A DNA stretch of 64,000 nucleotides, taken from the IMG/VR virus record IMGVR_UViG_3300017991_000105, positions 1-64,000 of that record. One strand, given 5' to 3'. The translations under genes and the position numbers were made by a program. Position 1 is the stretch's first letter; every line of letters begins with the position of its first letter. This DNA comes from a virus. This document shows, in pieces, positions 15,914 through 22,021 of this stretch. Below the pieces are notes generated by a model. That model was given only the letters and a program-made list of their open reading frames with translations, was not told the origin of the DNA and did not search any database.

Positions 15914-17032
15914 CTACTCCACCGGGACCACTTCGTCCACAGTTCCGTCCGCCGTCACCACGAAATACTGGGTCCCGTCAGGGCCTTCTGTCTGTCCAAC
16001 ATAGGCCGGATCCGGTTTCCCGTCCTTCCCTTCTTCCTTCCAGACAAAGGGACCTTCACTCTGGGGTTCGTCCAAGGGGAGACCGTTGGCAAACCCACAG
16101 CCGTTATGAAGGTATCCCTCCCCCCAGTCATGGCGGAGTCCGCTGTCATCGTAGAACGCCGCTTCAAACCTGATGACCAGGTCTTTGTCAGACAGCGCCT
16201 TCATGTCTTCCTGGATCACGTCAGGAAGGGAGGGGACCCACCATTCCTTGGCCTCTTCCAGGGAGTCCTTGAAATCATCCGTCACCATGGCCTTGGCCAT
16301 GTCCAGGAAGGGGGACCAATCGAAGGCTAGACGGATGTCGTCTTCTTCATCGTCCTCTTCCTCTTCATCGTCCTCTTCTTCATCGTCCTCTTCTTCATCT
16401 TCTTCTTCATCCCCGGACCCCTCTTCTTCCGGGTCTTCCTCTTCTTCGTCATCCTCTTCCTGATCTCCGTCTTCAGGGTCTTCTTCGCCAGAGGTTTGGT
16501 CCCCCTCCGTTTCTTCCTCTGAACCTTCCTCCGCTTCGCCGTCCGCCCCTTCAGCGCCTCCATCATCCTGTCCAGGATCGTCTTCTTCATCTTCTTCTTC
16601 ATCCTCCGTGTCTGGCTTCGTCACCGTGGAACCGTCCGCCAGGATCTCCCCAAGCCTGGAAGAGATCTCTGACAACAGGAACGTCATGTCCGCGTCCTCC
16701 AGCTCCACACCAACCAGCTCCCCGGCCTCCTTGGCGTCCGCCTCTTCCGGGTCAAAGTCAAGGTCCGCTTCATAGGCCCCCACCAGGACGCCCAGAAGCT
16801 TCTTCATCTTGGGGACCTTGGTCTTGGGCTTGAACTGGAACCCCAGTCCGGCCGCCAGGTCAACCAGCTCCGCCTTCTTCATCTTGGTCAGCTCTGACTG
16901 AAGAGGAAGAACCCGTAGTTTGTCCCCTATAGCCTTCTCCGGGGACACGTGGTCCCCTGTCAGGACATCTCTGGCCTTCGTCAACATCCCAATGGCGTCA
17001 TCAATCAGACCTACCGCTTCTTCTGGCTTCAT
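15914..17032 (-). CDS. Strongly acidic protein, 372 aa
   Basis: The N-terminal 140 residues are a mixed helical domain (VGLIDDAIGMLTKARDVL; LTKMKKAELVDLAAGLG). Residues about 140-233 are an almost pure Asp/Glu low-complexity tract interrupted by Gly. The C-terminal 135 residues form a compact domain with aromatic residues (DSLEEAKEWWVPSLPDV, GLRHDWGEGYLHNGCGFANG). It is the first gene after promoter B, with an excellent AAGGAGG site. DNA-mimic or ion-binding roles are conceivable for the acidic tract, without further support. It may be the partner or client of the MoxR-vWA pair. Confidence 0.8.
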   Translation of the reverse strand: MKPEEAVGLIDDAIGMLTKARDVLTGDHVSPEKAIGDKLRVLPLQSELTKMKKAELVDLAAGLGFQFKPKTKVPKMKKLLGVLVGAYEADLDFDPEEADAKEAGELVGVELEDADMTFLLSEISSRLGEILADGSTVTKPDTEDEEEDEEDDPGQDDGGAEGADGEAEEGSEEETEGDQTSGEEDPEDGDQEEDDEEEEDPEEEGSGDEEEDEEEDDEEEDDEEEEDDEEDDIRLAFDWSPFLDMAKAMVTDDFKDSLEEAKEWWVPSLPDVIQEDMKALSDKDLVIRFEAAFYDDSGLRHDWGEGYLHNGCGFANGLPLDEPQSEGPFVWKEEGKDGKPDPAYVGQTEGPDGTQYFVVTADGTVDEVVPVE

Positions 17033-17081
17033 CTTTCCTCCTTGTGTGGGAAGCCCACTTTTTCGGAACTCTTGTTAACAG

Positions 17082-17110
17082 ACGATAACACAGGTATACA
17101 CTCCTGTCAA
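17082..17110 (-). promoter_or_regulatory. Promoter B, sigma-70 type
   Basis: -35 TTGACA (17105-17110), 17-base spacer, -10 TATCGT (17082-17087), minus strand. The module GTTTTCCC precedes the -35 as at the other promoters. The predicted start near 17075 lies in the palindrome TGTTAACA (17073-17080), a possible regulator site. The first gene begins at 17032. Confidence 0.8.
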
Positions 17111-17147
17111 GGGAAAACTGTCTTCAGGGTTTTCCCCGCTGGGAAAA
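17111..17147 (-). terminator. Overlapping alternative hairpins upstream of promoter B
   Basis: Three related arms follow the queD stop: GGGAAAAC (17111-17118), GTTTTCCC (17129-17136) and GGGAAAA (17141-17147). The middle arm can pair with either neighbour, giving an 8-base stem with a 10-base loop or a 7-base stem with a 4-base loop (17130-17147). They could end the queC-queD transcript; the T tract is short, so termination strength is uncertain. Confidence 0.45.
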
Positions 17148-17149
17148 AT

Positions 17150-17650
17150 TCAGTCTGGGGGGTCTTCAGGATGGAACCACTGACGGAACCCGTGGACCAT
17201 CTGTTCCGTTTCATTCCTGAACGCCTGGTTCTCTGGGGCCTCCCCGCCGAAGGTGGCCCCTGTGGTGGGGGACTCCCAGACCGTGACTTCATGTCCAAGA
17301 ACATCCTGAAGCTTCACCGCCCTGTAGGCGTACCAGAAATAGCGGGCCAGGTTCTCCACTGTGGGAGGCCCTGGGATCAGGAACAGGTCATAGTCCTCCC
17401 CGTCCAGGTGGGTCTCCAGCGTGTCAACCAGGGGGTCAGCGTAGTCCAAGACCAGCCTGTGATCCATGGCCCACCTGTTGAACGTGTCCAGGTCACGAAG
17501 GTCTCCGAAGTCCACCACAAAGTCAGAGTCCGTTGGTCCGTGGATCGTCACGTCCACCCTGTAGGTGTGACCGTGGATCATCTGACAGCCTGGGACATCC
17601 TTCAGTCTGTGGGCCGCCGCTATGGGTTTCAGGTGTTTGAAGATCTTCAT
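17150..17650 (-). CDS. queD: QueD, 6-carboxytetrahydropterin synthase, 166 aa
   Basis: QueD converts dihydroneopterin triphosphate to 6-carboxytetrahydropterin, the second step to the 7-deazaguanine preQ0. The zinc-binding histidines appear as AAAHRL and MIHGHTYRV, then VVDFGDLRDL, MDHRLVLD, GPPTVENLARYFW and TVWESP, all in the family order. The length is longer than the usual 120-150 residues owing to a C-terminal tail. The ATG at 17650 follows GGGAGAACCAGAC and overlaps the QueC stop by 4 bases. The other pathway enzymes (FolE, QueE) are not in the window and may come from the host or elsewhere in the phage. Confidence 0.9.
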   Translation of the reverse strand: MKIFKHLKPIAAAHRLKDVPGCQMIHGHTYRVDVTIHGPTDSDFVVDFGDLRDLDTFNRWAMDHRLVLDYADPLVDTLETHLDGEDYDLFLIPGPPTVENLARYFWYAYRAVKLQDVLGHEVTVWESPTTGATFGGEAPENQAFRNETEQMVHGFRQWFHPEDPPD

Positions 17651-18399
17651 GTCTGGTTCTCCCATATGTCTACGCCGCGTTCCTCATTTCGGACCTTGAA
17701 CAGCTCCCACCCGTGGCTCCTGATCTGGCATGACTCACAGGTCCCACAGCCGCGCCCCCATTCATGCTTGGTCATGTCCAGCTTTCCGCTGATGTGGTAA
17801 GACATACAGGACACCGTCTTCAACACCGTCTTCAGAACCCCAATGTAGTGGGCCGCGTCAAACAGGTCCGCCTTGGAACAGCCCCAGACGTTGGACGTGA
17901 CACTGAATTCCACGCCTATCCCCTGACTGATGGCGTCCCTGGCCGCCTCCATGAAGTCCTCTGACTGATCAGGATAGACAGGGGCTTCCGTGTCTGGTGT
18001 GTCATCCTCCAGGTGAACCGCCATGACTATGTCTTCCGCCTGGTATCTGGCCGCGAAGGTGGACGCGATAGCCAGATAGACCAGGTTCCTTCCCAACATA
18101 GTCCCGTCAGACATCCCATATTCTTCCGTCAGCCGCCTGGTATTGGACCCGCGCCAAAGATCGGAGATCCTGACCGTTTCCAGCTTCATGGTCCGTTCAT
18201 CCGTGGACCACATAGCCTTGGAGATCTTCTTGGCCTCCTTGACCTGGCCCATGGCTATCCGCCGGAACTCCCCCATGGCCTGGCCGTGTTCCACGTATAC
18301 GCTGACCACGGAATGTCCGCTGATGGCCAGTTCAAACAGCGCCACAGCGCTGTCAAGTCCCCCCGATAGTAGAAGGATGGTGTCCACTGGTCTCTTCAT
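17647..18399 (-). CDS. queC: QueC, 7-cyano-7-deazaguanine synthase, 250 aa
   Basis: QueC makes preQ0 from 7-carboxy-7-deazaguanine with ATP and ammonia. The PP-loop motif LLSGGLDSAVAL is near the N-terminus, TMLGRNLVYLAIA and DTPDTEAPVYPDQ follow, and the zinc site is a distal Cys (about residue 203, after TV) plus GCGTCESCQIR near residue 220. No glutamine amidotransferase domain is fused, so this is plain QueC rather than the Gat-QueC form. With QueD next to it and the DpdA-like enzyme in the following operon, the likely product is incorporated into phage DNA. Confidence 0.92.
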   Translation of the reverse strand: MKRPVDTILLLSGGLDSAVALFELAISGHSVVSVYVEHGQAMGEFRRIAMGQVKEAKKISKAMWSTDERTMKLETVRISDLWRGSNTRRLTEEYGMSDGTMLGRNLVYLAIASTFAARYQAEDIVMAVHLEDDTPDTEAPVYPDQSEDFMEAARDAISQGIGVEFSVTSNVWGCSKADLFDAAHYIGVLKTVLKTVSCMSYHISGKLDMTKHEWGRGCGTCESCQIRSHGWELFKVRNEERGVDIWENQT

Positions 18400-18431
18400 C
18401 GTGTGTTCCTTTCGTGTCTTCGTGTGGGAGC

Positions 18432-18463
18432 GGGGGAAGGACGCCCGGAAGCGTCCTTCCCCC
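18432..18463. terminator. Perfect 13-bp hairpin in the 18400-18478 gap
   Basis: GGGGGAAGGACGC and GCGTCCTTCCCCC flank a 6-base loop CCGGAA. It lies between the basic protein gene (18479) and queC (18399). There is no T tract on the minus strand, so it may be an RNA processing or stability element, or a weak terminator. It does not resemble a preQ1 riboswitch to my eye. Confidence 0.55.
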
Positions 18464-18478
18464 TATGGAGTGAACATC

Positions 18479-18982
18479 CTATGACCTTTTCTTCTTGGCC
18501 TTCGCCCGCCTTTCCCTCTGGAGCCGCATCTTCCGCCGTTTCGGGGGCTCCTTCTTGGGGTTCTTCTTGTAGTAGCTGTCCCAGCGCTTGACCGCCGCCT
18601 TCTTGGCCTGGGACTTCCGCTGTTTGGCTGACTTCTTCTTGGCCTTCTGTTTCCGCGCCTGTTCCCTGATGGCCCGCTTCACCGCCGCCTGTCTCTGTCT
18701 GGCCGCCACGTTCCCGATCTTGGGAAGTCCACGGATGGCCCGCTGTTTGTTCTCCTGGCGTGTCTTCCACGCCAGCTTCCCCTTCTGGCTGGCGGACAGG
18801 TGGCCTGTGGGAACTACCGTGACCAGCCTGGCCTGTTCCACCTTCTTCATGACATCCGAAGCCGCCCGCTCCACGTCAGCCCTGGTGATCACATCCCCCT
18901 GGCCCGCCGCTATCTTGGCCGCCTGGACAGCTCCCGTCATCCCCATGAAGATGTTGGCTGGAAGTGTCGCTGTTCTACCCAT
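18479..18982 (-). CDS. Very basic protein, 167 aa
   Basis: The C-terminal two thirds are dominated by Lys and Arg (for example QARKQKAKKKSAKQRKSQAK and KRRKMRLQRERRAKAKKKRS). The first 60 residues are less charged (LPANIFMGMTGAVQAAKIAA). The amount of charge points to nucleic-acid binding, perhaps DNA compaction, or to counter-ions for packaged DNA. It overlaps the SpoVS-like gene by 8 bases. No family is recognised. Confidence 0.7.
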   Translation of the reverse strand: MGRTATLPANIFMGMTGAVQAAKIAAGQGDVITRADVERAASDVMKKVEQARLVTVVPTGHLSASQKGKLAWKTRQENKQRAIRGLPKIGNVAARQRQAAVKRAIREQARKQKAKKKSAKQRKSQAKKAAVKRWDSYYKKNPKKEPPKRRKMRLQRERRAKAKKKRS

Positions 18983-19334
18983 CGTTCACTCCTTGATCCA
19001 ATGGAATGGCCCGCCACACAAAGGCGTCCTTGACGTAGGACTTCCCTTCTTCATCTGGCTCCGTCTTCACCATGACCCGCATGGGAACGAAGGCCACCAT
19101 GATGTTGAACAGCTTGGCCAGCTCCATCATCATGGCGTGGACCGCCTTGTCCGCCTGTTGACCAGCGTTCCCACCCAGGTAGACAAAGTCAACAGGCCGC
19201 TTCCCTGACCTCCAAAGGTTGGCCGCGTAGCGCCCCGCTGAATGTGACTTGGTGGTTCCACTAATCTTCAATGATCCTCTGTGAAACTGGTACAGCTTCA
19301 CATCATCCACTTGGACTTCCTCTTCCTTGGGCAT
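18975..19334 (-). CDS. SpoVS-like (Alba superfamily) protein, 119 aa
   Basis: The central block LKISGTTKSHSAGRYAANLW, then VYLGGNAGQQADKAVHAMMM, matches the layout of SpoVS: a beta strand, a helix starting with a small-residue run, the Gly-Ala/Asn-x-Gln-Ala-x-K-A motif, and a final strand (IMVAFVPM). SpoVS proteins are small Alba-like regulators of sporulation or development in bacteria. The ATG at 19334 follows GGAGG by nine bases; the frame extends upstream without a better start. A C-terminal acidic loop (KTEPDEEGK) and strand (DAFVWRAIP) are additional. Nucleic-acid binding is a reasonable guess. Confidence 0.65.
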   Translation of the reverse strand: MPKEEEVQVDDVKLYQFHRGSLKISGTTKSHSAGRYAANLWRSGKRPVDFVYLGGNAGQQADKAVHAMMMELAKLFNIMVAFVPMRVMVKTEPDEEGKSYVKDAFVWRAIPLDQGVNDG

Positions 19335-19722
19335 TAGTTGGGACCTCCTGTTCTGTGTCTTCGTCCTGAAGGGCCTGTTCAACCAAGTCAAGAGCCCGGT
19401 TCATCCTCATGTTGATGACCCGCGTGACCAGTTCATCCAGGTCCTTCTGGCGTAGTACCAGGAAGAAGCCAGGTTTCCCCTTTTCCACCAATGCTAGGAG
19501 CGGAAACTTCTTCTCTTTATTCGCCTTCTGTAAAACGTCACGGAACAGCGTCAAGACGCTGAACCTTTGTCTGTATTTTACTTCAATATAGAATTCTTCG
19601 CTATCCGTGTCTGAACTCGTGTGGGCCTGTTGGTTGTTTGACCCTGATAGGGAGATCCTGACAGCGTCAAACCACTTCGCTACCGTCCGTTCAGCCCGCT
19701 TCCAGTTGTCAGACGTAGCCAT
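19303..19722 (-). CDS. Predicted PD-(D/E)XK nuclease, Holliday-resolvase-like, 139 aa
   Basis: The pattern WKRAERTVAKWF (catalytic Glu region), SGSNNQQAHTSS, then TDSEEFYIEVKYRQR (Asp-x-n, Glu-x-Lys), and LLALVEKGKPG fits a small PD-(D/E)XK fold such as the archaeal-type Holliday junction resolvases. Size is right for that family. The C-terminal part overlaps the SpoVS-like gene by 32 bases. It lies in a block with RecA and two other such nucleases, so a recombination or repair role is likely. Confidence 0.6.
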   Translation of the reverse strand: MATSDNWKRAERTVAKWFDAVRISLSGSNNQQAHTSSDTDSEEFYIEVKYRQRFSVLTLFRDVLQKANKEKKFPLLALVEKGKPGFFLVLRQKDLDELVTRVINMRMNRALDLVEQALQDEDTEQEVPTNAQGRGSPSG

Positions 19723-20093
19723 CAGCGTGAACTCCAGTAGACCCTTGGACCTGGTCTGATGTCAACATGGACGTGGGACAGGTAGAAACCCAAGCCTGTG
19801 AACCTGGGTTCCAGAAGACAGTAGCGCCAAAGCGTGACCACGTCCCAGCCCTCCACGTTGATGTCCGCCGCCCGTCCCAGTAGGTGTTGGGATCGGGAGG
19901 ACGATCTGGGAAGGGAAGCGTTATACTCCAGACACCTGATCCCGCCGCCCTGGGAGATGTAGATGGGACGCCCAATGTCATAGCGCATATCCTGAAGAAC
20001 CCTGACCAGGTCCAGGGACACAGACCACAGTCCACATCCACAGGGACAGGTGAACTCTTCAACCGTGAAATTCTCCGTCCAATAGGTGGGCAT
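19722..20093 (-). CDS. M15-type peptidase, probable endolysin, 123 aa
   Basis: The zinc-ligand signatures of the M15A D-Ala-D-Ala peptidase family are present: SQHLLGRAADI (His and Asp ligands) and SHVHVDIRPG (second His). NFTVEEFTCPCGCG at the N-terminus resembles the usual F..EF.C.C.C opening of phage and bacterial members. The single compact domain without a cell-wall-binding module is typical of small Gram-negative phage endolysins. It is oddly placed among recombination genes rather than next to the holin-like gene at 61753. It starts directly after the previous stop. Confidence 0.8.
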   Translation of the reverse strand: MPTYWTENFTVEEFTCPCGCGLWSVSLDLVRVLQDMRYDIGRPIYISQGGGIRCLEYNASLPRSSSRSQHLLGRAADINVEGWDVVTLWRYCLLEPRFTGLGFYLSHVHVDIRPGPRVYWSSR

Positions 20094-20608
20094 TATTCCG
20101 CCTGATAGAAGGTCTTTCCCCTTCTGGTCATCTCCCGTGACAGGGTTCCATAGTTGTTATCAAACCGCCTGACCATGGTGGCCATCATCGCCTTGGTGGC
20201 CTCCGCCACGTCCAGGTTGAACTTCCTGGCCTTCCATGTCTTGTCCGCGTGTATCAGCCTATCAAACTTCCACTTGTCCCTGGTGTCCGCCTTCTCCATG
20301 GTCTTCAGTAGCTGGGCTTCCCGCTCCTTCAGAGCCGTGGTAGCCGTCTTCACCTTGTCTGACGCCTCCGCCAGCCTGGTCTCCGCGTAGGTCAGCCACC
20401 CTGACATGTAGGCCGCCCTGTCCCCCAGCTCCTTGTAGGAAATCCCAGTCAGATCCTGGGGAACATCTTGCCAGGTGTTGTCACCGTCAGGCTTTAGGGG
20501 CAAACAGAAGCCGTCTTTTCCGACCTGTACCAGAACCCTTTCGTGTATTGGATCTTGACCTGGACTGGGTGTGTTTGGTCCTTTGGGTGGTCTTTTCAGG
20601 AAGGCCAT
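20093..20608 (-). CDS. Unknown helical protein, 171 aa
   Basis: After a Pro-rich start (MAFLKRPPKGPNTPSPGQD) the protein is mostly charged helix (RLAEASDKVKTATTALKERE; DKTWKARKFNLDVAEATKAM). It has a strong GGAGG site nine bases before its ATG, yet that start lies 122 bases inside the upstream Cas4-like gene in another frame. Coiled-coil content suggests oligomerisation. It may be a partner of the nuclease upstream. Confidence 0.7.
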   Translation of the reverse strand: MAFLKRPPKGPNTPSPGQDPIHERVLVQVGKDGFCLPLKPDGDNTWQDVPQDLTGISYKELGDRAAYMSGWLTYAETRLAEASDKVKTATTALKEREAQLLKTMEKADTRDKWKFDRLIHADKTWKARKFNLDVAEATKAMMATMVRRFDNNYGTLSREMTRRGKTFYQAE

Positions 20609-21449
20609 TCAGAAATTCCTCCAGCTTGTCTCCGCCCCTACAGAGATATTCATATTCACAGGTGAAACAGTAGGCTTTCTTGGGCTTGGGTGGGAACGCC
20701 CTGTTCCCCACCATGGCGTTGAACTCCCTGGTCAGTTCTACCGCCCGCTCCAGCTCCACCGGATCGTAGACTACCACTTCATCATGGGGCTTCTGGTTGT
20801 CCTTGTTTTCGTAGAGTAGAATTCCCTCTTCCAGGCCAAGAAGGTGGAGATATACCTGTAGCTGGAGCCTGTGGAACTGGTCCTTGGCTCCGCCCGCCTT
20901 CATACAGAAATTCTTGTTATTGGCGGACTTGATCTCCAGAAGGTAGCGCTTCCCGTGTTCCCCCCGGAAGGAAGGCCAGGTTCCCTTCTTGACTTTGATG
21001 ATCCCGTCATAGCGCCCGCTGTAGGCTACGTCATCCACGTAGCCCTGGGCTCTGTCTTCACAGGACTCCAAGATCCCCATCCTGTGAAGGATGGACTGGA
21101 GCCTGATGTGGGTGAAGGTCCCATTCTTCATCCTCATAAGCCCTTCAGCCAACTGGGGGGACCGTCTCATCTTCTCCAGATCGGGGGGAGCCTGGAAGGC
21201 GTCAAAGAAGATAGACCTGGGACAGGCCCCCAGACGGGACGGAGAAAACCCCTTCACCGTCTTGGGGGTCATGTTCTCTTCCGCGTCCAAGATGGCCCTG
21301 ATGGACGCCAGCTCTTCCTGTTCATTCTGTTGTCTGGTGATGTCCCCTGTCTTCAGGGCTATTTCATTGTCCACCATGAACTGGGCTATGGCCGGTGATA
21401 GTAGGCTTTCCGCCGCCGTGGCCACAGCCAGACGTTCCTTCAGTGACAT
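20487..21449 (-). CDS. RecB/Cas4-like PD-(D/E)XK nuclease, 320 aa
   Basis: Motifs in order are GACPRSIFFDAF, AYSGRYDGII (catalytic Asp), YLLEIKSANN (Glu-x-Lys), QLQVYLHLLGLEEGILLYEN, and CFTCEYEYLC. The Cys in GACPR with the three later cysteines would form a Cas4/AddB-type 4Fe-4S site. Such enzymes resect DNA ends for recombination, and RecA is encoded nearby. The nuclease fold should end around residue 280; the last 38 residues are basic and encoded in DNA that also codes for the start of the next gene. No CRISPR array is present, so no Cas role is suggested. Confidence 0.8.
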   Translation of the reverse strand: MSLKERLAVATAAESLLSPAIAQFMVDNEIALKTGDITRQQNEQEELASIRAILDAEENMTPKTVKGFSPSRLGACPRSIFFDAFQAPPDLEKMRRSPQLAEGLMRMKNGTFTHIRLQSILHRMGILESCEDRAQGYVDDVAYSGRYDGIIKVKKGTWPSFRGEHGKRYLLEIKSANNKNFCMKAGGAKDQFHRLQLQVYLHLLGLEEGILLYENKDNQKPHDEVVVYDPVELERAVELTREFNAMVGNRAFPPKPKKAYCFTCEYEYLCRGGDKLEEFLNGLPEKTTQRTKHTQSRSRSNTRKGSGTGRKRRLLFAPKA

Positions 21450-21459
21450 CCGTGACTCC

Positions 21460-21714
21460 TTACATGTTGACGGGGAACTGGGGCTTGGCCTTCGTCTTCG
21501 TGATCCTGGCCGCCTTGATCCTCCGCTTGATCAGTGACTTGGTGTTTCCGTGGTGGTCCACCCAGATCTTCCCAGCCTTGTCTTCATAGACAGAGACCTT
21601 CCGCCTGACCGTCTTGGCTGAACCCTTCTTCCCCTTCACTCCCTTCTTGGTGTAGGTGATGGTGACCTGTCTTCCTTCCCTGGCCGCTTTCCTGATCTCA
21701 CGTAGTCCCGCCAT
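21460..21714 (-). CDS. Small basic protein, 84 aa
   Basis: The protein begins MAGLREIRKAAREGRQVTIT and has alternating Lys/Arg-rich strands (KKGVKGKKGSAKTVRRKVSV) and a final KSLIKRRIKAARITKTKAKP. Its pattern of a strand, a basic loop and a strand ending with xIKAAR vaguely recalls WYL or SH3-like nucleic-acid-binding folds, which I cannot confirm. The ATG at 21714 is favoured over a GTG one codon earlier. It overlaps the nuclease gene upstream by 17 bases. Confidence 0.65.
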   Translation of the reverse strand: MAGLREIRKAAREGRQVTITYTKKGVKGKKGSAKTVRRKVSVYEDKAGKIWVDHHGNTKSLIKRRIKAARITKTKAKPQFPVNM

Positions 21715-22021
21715 CACCGTCCCTCATTTCCAAGAAGTCCTCTTCAGGGATGATCACATAGCTGAACTCCCTGTTCCCTTCACAGAAGGTGACCAGGAAG
21801 ACGGGAGACTTCTTGTGGATCAGCGCTTCCTGGCCGATCTTCCGAAGCTCCGCCAGCTTCAGCTTGTAGCTGGCCTTGTCCGTGTATTTCAGTTCATACA
21901 GGTGGGGCTCCGTCTGACCGTCACCCTTCCAACCTGGTAGCGCCCCGCTGGCCGGGTTTCGCCGCCCGCCGTGGCGCTTCATCACCTTGTCTTCATGTTT
22001 CCGTGACCTGGACGGGCTCAC
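21698..22021 (-). CDS. Small PD-(D/E)XK endonuclease, 107 aa
   Basis: HGGRRNPASGALPGWKGD provides the catalytic Asp, and HLYELKYTDKASYKL provides Glu-x-Lys. The following KLAELRKIGQEALIHKKSPV and FLVTF complete a pattern common in small phage PD-(D/E)XK enzymes of the resolvase type. The GTG start overlaps the RecA stop (GTGA). The position directly after RecA supports a recombination role. Confidence 0.7.
   Translation of the reverse strand: MSPSRSRKHEDKVMKRHGGRRNPASGALPGWKGDGQTEPHLYELKYTDKASYKLKLAELRKIGQEALIHKKSPVFLVTFCEGNREFSYVIIPEEDFLEMRDGDGGTT

Noticed and set aside
16173-16463. Plus-strand frame encoding long serine runs
   Set aside because: It is the antisense shadow of the Asp/Glu codon tract (GAA/GAC/GAG repeats) of the acidic protein at 15914-17032.
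18400-18478. Possible preQ1-type riboswitch before queC
   Set aside because: The hairpin there is a simple GC-rich stem without the conserved loop and A-rich tail of known preQ1 riboswitches.
20487-21449. Cas4 as part of a CRISPR system
   Set aside because: No CRISPR repeats or other cas genes are in the window; RecB-like nucleases of this type are common in phage recombination modules.
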